Assembly: GCA_035498035.1 (NCBI GenBank) | Contig: DATKAN010000015.1 | Location: 1-64,000, forward strand | DNA length: 64,000 bases | DNA from: Nitrospiria bacterium | GTDB lineage: Bacteria > Nitrospirota > Nitrospiria > JACQBZ01 | Reading direction: 5' to 3' | Shown: in pieces, positions 1 to 8,193 of the stretch | Layout: every line of letters begins with the position of its first letter | Position numbering within the stretch: position 1 is the first letter of the stretch | The notes under the pieces: generated by a model | Told to the model about the DNA's origin: nothing | The model's database searches: none | What the model saw: only the letters and a program-made list of their open reading frames with translations | Translations under genes and position numbers: made by a program

Positions 1-832
1 ACTGAAACAGGTCCCGGTAGGTCGGATCATACGGGGCTGGCCCCTGATAAAAGGTCTTGGCCGTCACGACATCTTTAAACAAGGACGGCTGATCCAACGG
101 GAATTCAAGGCGGCCGATCTCGGCTTCGTGGAACACCGGGAAGGCCCTCCAGCCGATCACTTTGCCGGCCTTGACCAGGAAAAGAATACCTCGATCCAGG
201 ACCGTATTCAACGCCTTCAGAAATGTCCCGATCGCCTCATCCCGATCCCGAACTTCCACCCAGTCCTCTTGGGCCCGTTGCAGAGCCGCTTCCATTTCTT
301 CCGGGGACGCCTCCTTCTTTGATGCCTGGTCGTCCTCCCTTTCCGATCTCGGGCGGCGGCGTTTCCGTTCATCGTCCAACACGGAAATGTAGCGAAGGTG
401 GGGATTGATCTGGTAGTATTGCTCCAGCAGAGATCGGATTCGGGCTTCGGGTGCGATATAGGGTTTGATGATACAGCCCGTGATAAACCGGAGTTCATCG
501 ATGACTTCCAGATCGGTGGGGTCCAGGAAGGCCACGCTCAGGGTGGTCCGCTCGCGTTTGATCGGGACCACATTGTATTTTTGAGCGAGCTCGCGCGGGA
601 TGAGTTGGATCAAAGAGGGCTCGACCCCTTCCAAGTCGGAGGCCTGAGCACTGGGGATCTTCAATTTTTTACTGAGAAACTGGGTGAGTTCTTCCTCGGA
701 TAGGAAGCCGAGTTCGATGAGGTTGGTCCCCAGACGCCCGCCCATGGTGACCTGCCGTTCGAGAGCCGACGAGAGCTGGGGCTCCGTAATCTTTCCGGCT
801 TTGATCAGATACTCACCCAACCGTTCGGCCAA
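1..832 (-). CDS. GspE/PilB N-terminal (MshEN) domain protein, 3' end outside window
   Basis: The start is a TTG at 832 preceded by a GGAGGG Shine-Dalgarno; the ATG at 861-863 is out of frame. The reading frame stays open to the window edge, so the C-terminus is missing. Residues 1 to about 145 look like the MshEN/T2SS-E N-terminal fold (LGTNLIELGFLSEEEL, then IPRELAQKYNVVPI), which in PilB and MshE ATPases serves as a regulatory, sometimes c-di-GMP-binding, module. A charged linker (about 160-190) follows. The next part, around DRGILFLVKAGKVIGW, resembles no ATPase core and may be a GAF-like sensor half. No Walker motif occurs in the visible 277 residues, so this is probably a regulator rather than an assembly ATPase. 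It sits at the end of a type IV pilus region. Confidence 0.75.
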   Translation of the reverse strand, partial: MAERLGEYLIKAGKITEPQLSSALERQVTMGGRLGTNLIELGFLSEEELTQFLSKKLKIPSAQASDLEGVEPSLIQLIPRELAQKYNVVPIKRERTTLSVAFLDPTDLEVIDELRFITGCIIKPYIAPEARIRSLLEQYYQINPHLRYISVLDDERKRRRPRSEREDDQASKKEASPEEMEAALQRAQEDWVEVRDRDEAIGTFLKALNTVLDRGILFLVKAGKVIGWRAFPVFHEAEIGRLEFPLDQPSLFKDVVTAKTFYQGPAPYDPTYRDLFQ

Positions 833-858
833 GGACGCCCTCCCTGCAAAGCCGTATC

Positions 859-887
859 GTCATAACATTCCGAGATGAAAAAGTCAA
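859..887 (-). promoter_or_regulatory. Sigma-70-type promoter for the GspE N-domain gene
   Basis: Minus-strand -35 TTGACT (882-887), a 17-bp spacer and -10 TATGAC (859-864) lie just upstream of the TTG start at 832. Spacing is ideal and the -10 is a moderate match. Confidence 0.5.
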
Positions 888-978
888 CTCTTGCGTGAAC
901 CGTTCGGCGTTCTCAATTCGGCCCCTTTGAACTCCCTCCCAAGGTCTTCGGATCGATGGCGGATACCTACCGAAGGAC

Positions 979-1968
979 CTAGGGAGACGGAGAAGTCGAC
1001 TTCGCCGTGAGATTAAAAATCTGAAGGTCGTACCGTTGAACGGTTTTTGCGCCGGCCGAATCCGCAACCACGATTTCAATCGGATGCACACCGACATCTT
1101 CCTTTGTTACGGCCCAATGGAGCATTCCGCTTGAGGGATCGATCGTCATGGTATCGGGCGCCGATGTTAAGGAGTAGGTGACCGGGTCGCCATCGACGTC
1201 TTCCGCAGCCACCTGATAGAGATAGGCTCCCTGCTCGTCGATCGACGGGGGCGGCTGTGAGGTAATCCGCGGCGGGCTGTTCAGAACCGTCACCGGAATG
1301 GACCGACGTGAACCCCCCTTGCTTTCATTATCGGAGGGGGTGGCCTGAACTTCAATCACATCGCCTTTCGCGATCAACCCACTGTCCAACGTCGCACCGG
1401 TCTGGTTTTCTATCTCCGCCCCGTTTTTGAACCATTGATACGTGTAGTCTATCGCATCGTCATCCGCGTCGTATCCTTCCACGCCGGCCTGTAAGGTTCC
1501 CTGTTTATAGAGCGGGATCGGCGTTACCATGATGGCTTTGATTACGGGTTCGCTGTTTTGAACGGTAACCGGATCGGACGTAACGGACCCTTCCTGATTT
1601 TGCCCGTCTTCCCGTGTCACGGTCACGGTAATGGTGTCGCCCTTTTTAAAAAGTCCGCTCGGTAAAGTCGCCTCCGTGGCCGACTCGATCGGTTCCCCGT
1701 TCTTTTGCCATTGAAAGGCGTACTGAGGTTTCACCCCGCCGGCATTCCTGCCCTTGACAATAACGGTCAGCGCGTTATTGGCATAAAAGGGCTGCGGGGA
1801 TAATTCGAGGGAGCCGATCTCCGGCGATGAACCTGGGCTAATCCCGGGTTGGCTGATTTGGGCACCGGGGCCCTGGGGTGGGGTTGTTGGGTTGCTGCAC
1901 GCGGTGATGGCCAGGATACCGGCCACAATTAAAACGGGACGGACGACGATCTTAATTGACAGATTCAC
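979..1968 (-). CDS. Exported lipoprotein with repeated Ig/cadherin-like domains
   Basis: I chose the GTG at 1968 because GGGAGGG lies 8 bases upstream; an in-frame ATG at 2001 would add 11 residues. The N-terminus is basic, then hydrophobic, ending in a lipobox (AITAC), so this is a predicted lipoprotein. After a Pro/Gly-rich linker there are two related about 85-residue units, each with a Y-x-WQ/WF-KNG motif, as in PKD/Ig-like folds. A third cadherin-like unit (about residues 225-315) carries EDVDGDPVTYSL, typical of calcium-binding Ig modules. No enzyme signature is present. It lies at the tail of the pilY1 operon strand and may act on the cell surface or in adhesion; that role is inferred. 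Confidence 0.75.
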   Translation of the reverse strand: MNLSIKIVVRPVLIVAGILAITACSNPTTPPQGPGAQISQPGISPGSSPEIGSLELSPQPFYANNALTVIVKGRNAGGVKPQYAFQWQKNGEPIESATEATLPSGLFKKGDTITVTVTREDGQNQEGSVTSDPVTVQNSEPVIKAIMVTPIPLYKQGTLQAGVEGYDADDDAIDYTYQWFKNGAEIENQTGATLDSGLIAKGDVIEVQATPSDNESKGGSRRSIPVTVLNSPPRITSQPPPSIDEQGAYLYQVAAEDVDGDPVTYSLTSAPDTMTIDPSSGMLHWAVTKEDVGVHPIEIVVADSAGAKTVQRYDLQIFNLTAKSTSPSP

Positions 1969-2039
1969 TTTCTTTACCCTCCCTTGGATTGACACGGCCA
2001 CGCGACCCTACCACCATACAGGCGGCGGCCGCCGGGCGA

Positions 2040-2411
2040 CTACTCGGATTCCACTGTGAAAAGTGATTCTTCCGCCCCCCGGACCGGTTTAGGGAGCAGG
2101 ACAATCGCCCTGGCCCGCAGACCAATGGCCGTTTGCTCCGCCTCGACGGCGATCCACTGCCCTTGAGCCAGACGATCCGCTCGTAAGGCTGTTTTATCCG
2201 GAGCCATAACCTTGGTGGTGGCGGTCAACAACAAGGTGTGCTCGTTCACGATGAGCGTCGAACCCTGGTGTTCCATGATCACCCCTTGAAAGCGGAGAGC
2301 CCCGCTCTCTCCGGCAACCGCTCCACGGATGCCACCATGGGCCAGCCCCAAGGCGGAGACCGCGAGGATCATCCAGATCGCCAATCGACAGCCACGATTT
2401 TTATTGGACAT
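2040..2411 (-). CDS. Small exported OB-like (DUF5666-type) protein
   Basis: The start is the ATG at 2411 with AAGGAG seven bases upstream; a longer in-frame start at 2429 is less likely. The product has 123 residues. A signal peptide covers about the first 34 residues (ends near GAVAGES). The remainder follows the pattern G-V-I-x-x-x-x-G-S-T-L-I-V, then a late W-I-A-V-E-A segment and R-A-I-V-L. This matches small beta-rich DUF5666/OB-like domains. The gene lies 40 bp downstream of pilY1 on the same strand, so it is probably the next gene of the pilus operon. Its function is unknown. Confidence 0.7.
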   Translation of the reverse strand: MSNKNRGCRLAIWMILAVSALGLAHGGIRGAVAGESGALRFQGVIMEHQGSTLIVNEHTLLLTATTKVMAPDKTALRADRLAQGQWIAVEAEQTAIGLRARAIVLLPKPVRGAEESLFTVESE

Positions 2412-2451
2412 GTTTTTTCTCCTTATCACATCTTAAAATCAGTCGGCAATT

Positions 2452-5400
2452 CTACTGAAACAATTCTCTCCAGAAAAGACGGTGGGTTGTGCCCCCGCAC
2501 GCCGCCCCAAGAGGCGGCAAACCGCCGCTCATCCCGACCATGGCCATCACATCACAGTTCCCCAGCGGGACAGGGGGAATGTCTATCACGACCTGCGACG
2601 GCATTCCCGCACCCACCATGTCCGACACACGATCTCTTCGTTTGAGGACACCGCCGCCGTTCGTGGAGGTCTGATGCGCGGTATCGTTATTGGGCTGATA
2701 GGTATCGAAAACCGAATTGCCCGTCAGATAGTCGACTTGATAGATCCGCCCGACCCCGGTATCCGCCAGGCAGGGATCGGTCATTCCCGTCGACGGCGCA
2801 AAGGTTGAAATATTGACCACCCCATTGAAGAGGACGGCCGCGGAAACGACCTTTTCGCCGTTTTCGAATTCATTGAGCGCGATAAACCAGCCGCTCTTGG
2901 CCGCCAGAGCGGCCTTTTCATTGGTGACGGTTGCCTCATCCGTTGTTTCCTGCATGTTATCAAGCGTGGTGTTAAACAAATCGCCCTCGGTCAGTGTCGT
3001 CGACGATCCATCCACATCCTTTACCCCATAGATTCGATCGCAGGGGCCGGTGCCGTCCGCGCTGCAAACCGCCGTGGTATCGAGAGGATGTTCCCGATCT
3101 CCCGTTCCGAAGAAGAGAATGTAATAGCCGAGCTCACGCGTCACCTCCGGGCGGTAGAGGATCTTCCGATGGCTGGTCGCGTCGTTCGATTTAAAGAGGA
3201 TCCGCCCGGCCCAGTTGCTGGGATCCGCGTCGCTGACGTCGAAGCTCCACATTTGCCCGCCCACATCGCCGACGTAAAGCCGATCGGCGTAACCGTTCCG
3301 GTCGGTGTCGAGCACCGTCACGTCGCTGGGAATCGCGTAGGTCATCGACGTGTTGTTGCTGATGGAATAGCTCCAGATCCGGTTTCCGGTTTCCACCTCG
3401 ATGGCGTAGATGGATCGACCCTCCGTATCCGCCGTGGCCGGCTGGGCATCCTCATGGACGGGATCGTAGCCCCCGCCCACGAAGAACACATTCTTCACGC
3501 CGGAGCTGAGATTGACCTTTTTAATCGCAGGCGTGGACCAGGTCTGGCCCAGTTCGGTCAGGCCCGTATCCCCCCGATTGATATCCCAGAGGAAGCGCGG
3601 GTCGTCCGGATTCGTCACGTCCAGCGCATGATAGGATGTTCCGCCGCGGCGCTCTCCAAAAATCAGGATGGCCCGATCGCTTCCTTCGTCCCCGATGATC
3701 CCGTTGTTGTTGTGGTCGTAAATATACACCTTGGGCGAACCGTCGACCGAATAGGGATGGATCGTGCCGTTCAGGTTTTTCAGATACGGGAGTTGGTCCT
3801 TCGGAATGTAGGCCCAAAGTTCCTGGCCGGTCGCGTCGTCAAACGCGTGTATCATCCCGTCATTGGCGCCGACATAGATAACGGATCGGCTGGTGGAGTA
3901 CGAAACGACCGTCGGCCCGGAGTGCAGCACATCTCCGAGGATCCAATCCCGGGTCGTCGTGCTGTTGTTGTAGGAATCCTGGCCAAAGACAAATTTGATC
4001 AGCTGGTCCTTGCCGGCGGTATCGCCCGCGCTTAATCCGAGCACGGTCGGCGTAATGTTGGCGTTGGCAATCTCAAACTGATTGGACGCATTTTGCAACT
4101 GCGCATTCGTCCCGAAGTAGGTATAGATTTTTCGAACCCCCGTGGCGTTCGGATCGAAGTCCGTCGGGTTCAAGGCCTGGGTTCGCATCATGTCGCCGAC
4201 GCCGCCCTTCTCGACCAGGCCTCCATCCGCCACGGTGCTCCAATACGATACGCTCGTTTCGATGAAACTTCCATCGGGGTTTGTGGCCACGTTGCCGTCC
4301 TTGTCCACGATTTGACCCGATGAGTTAATGCCGTATTTCTTGATATTTCCGGACCAGAACGAATCGATATTCGGCCGGAAAAATCCGACATAGACGAAAT
4401 CCCCGCTGTAGGTGCGGTTTTCCGGGCTCACGGGCACCACCGGGGCGACGAACGACGTATTTTCCTCCACGATCTCCCCCAACGCGCTCAGAAAGGCCTG
4501 GGTCAACTCCTGGGCGGTGTCCGCGGTGAAAGACTTTCCTTTTCCGTTCGCGGCCGTATCGGCCAATAGCTGGTTGGCGACGGGATCGCCGGTTGAGAAT
4601 CCGATGGTGTAGGTGATGATGTTCTGCTTTCCGGACCCGGAGACGTTGGAGCTGGGAAGCAGGTCCTCGTCGTACCATTTTTTGGCTACATCGTCCAGAT
4701 AGTGGGATCCGCTGTCGGGATAATTTCCCGGATCCTTCCCGTTATTGTCGGTATCGCCCACCGCTGAGGCGAGAATGGGGTCCACGTCATGGGTCGAGAG
4801 ACCGTCCGTCATGAGGATGATGTAATTTTTCTGACAGGAATATTGCATAGGCGTTGTATAGGTCACGCCGGCGTTAAAGTAGCTCGCGGCCCCCTTGAAG
4901 TACAAGCCGGCCTCGTACATCGTCTCGGCCAAAGGGGTCCAGGTATCCGCCACAACGCCGTTAACCGCATTCACCAGATCCTGTTTGTTGGTACCGATCC
5001 CCATATCTTTAATTCCTTTGACGATATGCCCACCTTGGTCGTTTTTATATGTGGTCGCCGGCTTCCAGGAACCGAAGTTCATGAGACCGAACCGAACGCC
5101 GTCGGTGTTTTGAATGATATTCGTGATCACATCTTTGGCGATCTCCAGCTTGGGCTTCGACGTCGCCCCGGGTCCGCTCAGGTAGTTCAAATAATTTCCA
5201 AGGGCCGTCGTAACGCTCGAAGTGCCGCAGGTTCCGTTGGACTTCAATTTTCCCGTATAGCTCCCCGCGCTCGTGAGCGAGTTATAGGCCGCCGTACAGG
5301 TGACCGAGGATATGTTTGTAATGTAGGAATTCCAGTTCCCGCTTTGCTTTCGATAAACCTTGTTCTTTGAATACGAATCGTAACTGCTGTAATCGGTCGC

Positions 5401-5589
5401 CGGGTCGTAGGGATCGGGCGTCACGGCGACGTCGTCATTCATGCTCCCCGAGTTGTCGAAAATGATCAGCACGTTCGGCTGAATCGTCGTGTTGGTGGAA
5501 CCGTAGATATCGGTATCGTCGGCAAAGGAGCGGGCCGGCCATGCCAGCAGGGTGAAGACGCTCAACGCTATGATCCATCGGGTATACAT
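2452..5589 (-). CDS. pilY1: Type IV pilus tip/adhesion protein PilY1
   Basis: This 1045-residue protein has a signal peptide ending near ARSFA. An N-terminal von Willebrand A domain carries the metal-site motif FDNSGSMND near residue 45 and a second Asp in ILMTDGLS. The C-terminal half is a PilC/PilY1 beta-propeller: VYVGANDGMIHAFDDATG marks one blade, and DTDRNGYADRLYVGD is the Ca2+-binding loop typical of PilY1. The length fits PilY1 proteins (about 1000-1200). It is the last pilus gene of the fimT-pilV-pilW-pilX-pilY1 operon, with AGGAGG before the ATG and a 4-bp gap from pilX. PilY1 caps the minor-pilin priming complex and can act in adhesion or surface sensing. Confidence 0.95.
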   Translation of the reverse strand: MYTRWIIALSVFTLLAWPARSFADDTDIYGSTNTTIQPNVLIIFDNSGSMNDDVAVTPDPYDPATDYSSYDSYSKNKVYRKQSGNWNSYITNISSVTCTAAYNSLTSAGSYTGKLKSNGTCGTSSVTTALGNYLNYLSGPGATSKPKLEIAKDVITNIIQNTDGVRFGLMNFGSWKPATTYKNDQGGHIVKGIKDMGIGTNKQDLVNAVNGVVADTWTPLAETMYEAGLYFKGAASYFNAGVTYTTPMQYSCQKNYIILMTDGLSTHDVDPILASAVGDTDNNGKDPGNYPDSGSHYLDDVAKKWYDEDLLPSSNVSGSGKQNIITYTIGFSTGDPVANQLLADTAANGKGKSFTADTAQELTQAFLSALGEIVEENTSFVAPVVPVSPENRTYSGDFVYVGFFRPNIDSFWSGNIKKYGINSSGQIVDKDGNVATNPDGSFIETSVSYWSTVADGGLVEKGGVGDMMRTQALNPTDFDPNATGVRKIYTYFGTNAQLQNASNQFEIANANITPTVLGLSAGDTAGKDQLIKFVFGQDSYNNSTTTRDWILGDVLHSGPTVVSYSTSRSVIYVGANDGMIHAFDDATGQELWAYIPKDQLPYLKNLNGTIHPYSVDGSPKVYIYDHNNNGIIGDEGSDRAILIFGERRGGTSYHALDVTNPDDPRFLWDINRGDTGLTELGQTWSTPAIKKVNLSSGVKNVFFVGGGYDPVHEDAQPATADTEGRSIYAIEVETGNRIWSYSISNNTSMTYAIPSDVTVLDTDRNGYADRLYVGDVGGQMWSFDVSDADPSNWAGRILFKSNDATSHRKILYRPEVTRELGYYILFFGTGDREHPLDTTAVCSADGTGPCDRIYGVKDVDGSSTTLTEGDLFNTTLDNMQETTDEATVTNEKAALAAKSGWFIALNEFENGEKVVSAAVLFNGVVNISTFAPSTGMTDPCLADTGVGRIYQVDYLTGNSVFDTYQPNNDTAHQTSTNGGGVLKRRDRVSDMVGAGMPSQVVIDIPPVPLGNCDVMAMVGMSGGLPPLGAACGGTTHRLFWRELFQ

Positions 5590-5593
5590 GGTC

Positions 5594-6088
5594 TTATCCT
5601 CCTGTTGGTGCTGGAACGATTTTGTCCATCGCCAACTCTTGCTGGTCGGTGGAACCCAGGCTTCCCTTTCCGGTTGTATCGATCGCGAAATAGTTCGCCT
5701 CCCAATCCATTCCCATTTTGGATCCGGCCGGAGGCGGCCCGCTGCCCAGAAAGGTCACGGACCCCGTAGCCGTCGTATCGCCTTCCATTAAATCGACGTC
5801 CCCCGGAAATCCACCCGCAACCGTCAGTGTCCCCGGCCCGGTGGCCGGCACGACGAAGTTGCGGTTATCCAGGAGGGCATATTCGATCGCCGCACTGGCG
5901 GCATGGAAGGCCTCTCGAGACCGACGGTAATTCGCGGAGAGGGACAATTCGGTAGAGGACGTTGAAATGGTCGCCATGCCGATAAAGGTCAGCATCAGCA
6001 GAATCAGCATCGTCATGACGAGGGCGACCCCGCGCTCATCCGTCCACTCGGTACGGCCGCGATTCAGATATGATTTAAGTCGCTTCAT
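5594..6088 (-). CDS. pilX: PilX-type minor pilin assembly protein
   Basis: The 164-residue product has an N-terminal basic stretch, then ERGVALVMTMLILLMLTF, the hydrophobic PilX N-terminal helix. The ERG/V boundary resembles a prepilin site but lacks the Glu at +5 of classical pilins, as is usual for PilX. The remainder (SSTELSLSANYRRSREAFH, then AASAAIEYALLD) is the standard PilX N-terminal family signature. It lies between pilW and pilY1 on the same strand, the canonical order, and a strong purine-rich ribosome site precedes the ATG. PilX proteins help prime pilus assembly at the inner membrane. Confidence 0.88.
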   Translation of the reverse strand: MKRLKSYLNRGRTEWTDERGVALVMTMLILLMLTFIGMATISTSSTELSLSANYRRSREAFHAASAAIEYALLDNRNFVVPATGPGTLTVAGGFPGDVDLMEGDTTATGSVTFLGSGPPPAGSKMGMDWEANYFAIDTTGKGSLGSTDQQELAMDKIVPAPTGG

Positions 6089-6108
6089 TTTCCCCTCCCC
6101 CTCCCGGC

Positions 6109-6963
6109 TCAGGATGCGGCGTTCTTCAACCGGACCAGTGTTTCCACGGTCCGGGTTCGCGGCATACCGACGCCGGTCTCCGCATCTTTGATTATGGTCT
6201 GGGACGTAATCGTAACCCGCACCATCACTATTTTATCCAGATCGGCCGGGGCCACGGTATCCACCTCGGCCCCGCCGGTGCTCAGCGTATATTTGAAATC
6301 CATGCTCTGTATATGATCCGCCAACTGTTCGGGTGCCCCGGCATTGAGGGTCCGCTGAAGAATAAAGGAATTGGGGACACTGGGATCCGCTTGAGTGCTA
6401 TAGGTGATCGAGTCGACCGGACGGCTTAAAACCACATCGCCGTAGGACAATCCAACGGGTGCGGCATCCAATGTGATGTCGGTCCCGGCAATGGCGTTGG
6501 GGGTCATGGAATTGATGGTATAGTCGCCCATGGGCGTTTTCGAATTAATGGCTAAAAGGGTGACGCCGCTGCCCGGAGTGAATGTATTTCCGGGGGTATT
6601 CGCAACCGTGATCGTCGCCCCGACGGGAGGGTTTATCAGAAAGGTTGACGGCCCTTGCGCCGCCTGAAACGTGATCGAATCGGGGTTCGTATCATTTGTC
6701 GCCGTGATTCCCGTCTGACCCGCCTGAATCCCGAAACCGGCCGACCGTAAATCCCGGGTCAACAGATCAAGACTCGACCGGGCGTCGCTTTGTGTGTCGG
6801 CGACATCCTCCTGCACCACATAAGATTTATGCTGGGTCATGAAGATCGAAAGGACAAACACCATGGCAAAGCTGAGAATGGTCATGGCGACCATCAACTC
6901 GACCATGGTCATTCCGCGCCGATCCGTCATCACGTAAGGTGGTCTGGATAACTGTCGATTCAT
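6109..6963 (-). CDS. pilW: PilW-type minor pilin
   Basis: This 284-residue prepilin-like protein carries the class III signal DRRG/MTMVELMVAMTIL, with Glu at +5 of the mature form, followed by a hydrophobic helix. The downstream QSDARSSLDLLTRDLRSAGFG motif is diagnostic of PilW-type minor pilins, and the rest is beta-rich. It has a ribosome site (GGGAGAAG) before the ATG and sits 12 bp after pilV and 20 bp before pilX. It would be processed by the prepilin peptidase encoded at 19.1-19.9 kb and join the pilus priming complex. Confidence 0.9.
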   Translation of the reverse strand: MNRQLSRPPYVMTDRRGMTMVELMVAMTILSFAMVFVLSIFMTQHKSYVVQEDVADTQSDARSSLDLLTRDLRSAGFGIQAGQTGITATNDTNPDSITFQAAQGPSTFLINPPVGATITVANTPGNTFTPGSGVTLLAINSKTPMGDYTINSMTPNAIAGTDITLDAAPVGLSYGDVVLSRPVDSITYSTQADPSVPNSFILQRTLNAGAPEQLADHIQSMDFKYTLSTGGAEVDTVAPADLDKIVMVRVTITSQTIIKDAETGVGMPRTRTVETLVRLKNAAS

Positions 6964-6975
6964 GGATCTTCTCCC

Positions 6976-7413
6976 TTAGAGCGAACTGTTACCGACCCTC
7001 TCCACCAGACTAACGCTGTGGTTTCCGCCATCAAACCACGATACCGTATAGGTAATTGTTTTCACCCCTGTAATGGGGGTGTTGTCGACAACGGTGTACT
7101 GGCAGTTGTAGACCACGTTTTGGACCGGGACACAGGTCGGGTCGACGGCGTCGACGACGGCATTCAATTGAGGATCCGCATAGGGCAAGTTCGCGTAATT
7201 CACGATGCCCTTATCGGCATAAGCCGCCGCCGTGGTGAATTTGAACCCGGAGCTGTTGGCCCTAATCGACATGATCTGCATTCCGGAAACCGCCAGGAGC
7301 CCGACGGCCAGGATGACCAAAGAAACCGCCACTTCCAACAAGGTCATCCCCCCTTCGCCCGCAAGTCGGCCTTTCCGAAGAGGGATGAGATGTTTGTCAA
7401 CGAAGCGCCGCAT
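6976..7413 (-). CDS. pilV: PilV-type minor pilin
   Basis: The 145-residue product has a prepilin signal GEGG/MTLLEVAVSLVILAVG with Glu at +5 and a hydrophobic helix, followed by SGMQIMSIRANSSGFK, as in PilV. Two cysteines (in DPTCVPV and YNCQYT) could form a disulfide. An AAGGAGAATCC ribosome site precedes the ATG. It sits between fimT and pilW in the canonical order with gaps of about 10 bp. PilV is a minor pilin of the assembly-priming complex. Confidence 0.88.
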   Translation of the reverse strand: MRRFVDKHLIPLRKGRLAGEGGMTLLEVAVSLVILAVGLLAVSGMQIMSIRANSSGFKFTTAAAYADKGIVNYANLPYADPQLNAVVDAVDPTCVPVQNVVYNCQYTVVDNTPITGVKTITYTVSWFDGGNHSVSLVERVGNSSL

Positions 7414-7422
7414 GGATTCTCC

Positions 7423-7971
7423 TTAGCACGGTGTTTTAGCGTCCAGGGTCTGGATTCCCCCGATGCGCTGAATTTGAACCTGCATCGTTTCGGCGGCATC
7501 GCAGGACAAAAGCGTCATGGTCACCGGCGGGGCCGCCGGGGCCGAGATATAACCGCTTCCGCCGAAGCTGATCGACGTTTCATTGCCTCCCCCGTCGGTG
7601 ACGGACGTGAGCGAAACGAGCCCTCCCATGCCTTCCGTCCCCAACAGGCGCGTTGCCACGACGGGAGGCGGGTCGCATTCATCGCCAGGGTTGTTGGCAA
7701 CGGTGGGATCATCCTTGCACACGCGATAGGAGTCCGCGGCGGTGTCAAACACGACTTTGTATGTCAAATTCTCTTTTTCCGCAAACGACTGGGCTGTTCT
7801 TAGATCCCGGATCAGCGTCTGTGTCTTTTCACGCAAATTTAAATGATACCGGCTGTTCTTAAACATCGGAACGCCAACGCTTGCGACAATCGCAATAATG
7901 GCGACAACTATCATCACCTCGGTCAATGTCATGCCCTTTGTATTTTCTAAATTCACCGTTCGATTTATCAT
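7423..7971 (-). CDS. fimT: FimT/GspH-type minor pilin, first gene of pilus operon
   Basis: I start the gene at the ATG at 7971, which gives 182 residues. It is preceded by CAGGAGAATTTC, and the prepilin signal TKG/MTLTEVMIVVAIIAIVA follows soon after. The same frame is open to 8073 but only through the 12-bp repeats and the promoter, so that extension is unlikely to be translated. Glu at +5 and the FAEKEN segment match the GspH/FimT family. Two cysteine pairs occur in the C-terminal half. It opens the fimT-pilVWX-pilY1 operon, which appears to be driven by a sigma-54 promoter at 8044-8059. Confidence 0.87.
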   Translation of the reverse strand: MINRTVNLENTKGMTLTEVMIVVAIIAIVASVGVPMFKNSRYHLNLREKTQTLIRDLRTAQSFAEKENLTYKVVFDTAADSYRVCKDDPTVANNPGDECDPPPVVATRLLGTEGMGGLVSLTSVTDGGGNETSISFGGSGYISAPAAPPVTMTLLSCDAAETMQVQIQRIGGIQTLDAKTPC

Positions 7972-7972
7972 T

Positions 7973-8032
7973 GAAATTCTCCTGGGAATTCTCCTGGAAA
8001 CTCTCCTGAGAACTCTACTGCCAACTCTTCTG
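7973..8032 (-). repeat. Five 12-bp tandem repeats forming the fimT leader
   Basis: Five consecutive 12-mers fill this stretch exactly. On the minus strand, from distal to proximal to fimT, they are CAGAAGAGTTGG, CAGTAGAGTTCT, CAGGAGAGTTTC, CAGGAGAATTCC and CAGGAGAATTTC. The three nearest the ATG carry a full AGGAGA Shine-Dalgarno core; the two distal ones are degraded. The array ends one base before the fimT ATG and begins one base after the transcription start predicted from the sigma-54 site. Confidence 0.9.
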
Positions 8033-8043
8033 CCGGCATGAAA

Positions 8044-8059
8044 TGCAACCGACATGCCA
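8044..8059 (-). promoter_or_regulatory. Sigma-54 (-24/-12) promoter of the fimT-pilY1 operon
   Basis: The minus strand reads TGGCATGTCGGTTGCA, with GG and GC separated by exactly 10 bases and TTGCA at the -12 element, close to the TGGCACG-N4-TTGCA consensus. The predicted transcription start is 8033, giving a 62-base leader. Sigma-54 control of pilin genes through PilR is established in other bacteria, and a PilSR-type pair lies at 15.8-19.1 kb. Confidence 0.8.
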
Positions 8060-8110
8060 TTTTCAACATCCACGGCGGCTTTATAAAATGAAGAATATTC
8101 AAGCTGTTAG

Positions 8111-8127
8111 AATTCAGTCACATGAAA
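8111..8127 (-). promoter_or_regulatory. Motif shared with the lpxC upstream region (candidate activator site)
   Basis: The minus strand reads TTTCATGTGACTGAATT, centred about 86 bp upstream of the predicted fimT start. A near match (TTTTATGTGACTAAAAC) lies upstream of the lpxC sigma-54 promoter. The position suits an enhancer-binding protein, but no binding evidence is available. Confidence 0.35.
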
Positions 8128-8175
8128 CAGCGATGTGGTCTAGCCGGCCCCGTTTTACTTTGGGTAATAGAAGTA

Positions 8176-8189
8176 TGTAATGGATTACA
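8176..8189. promoter_or_regulatory. Inverted repeat, candidate upstream activating site
   Basis: TGTAAT-GG-ATTACA is a perfect inverted repeat centred about 149 bp upstream of the predicted sigma-54 start of fimT. That distance is typical for enhancer sites of sigma-54 activators. The assignment is inferred from position and symmetry only. Confidence 0.35.
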
Positions 8190-8193
8190 CATC

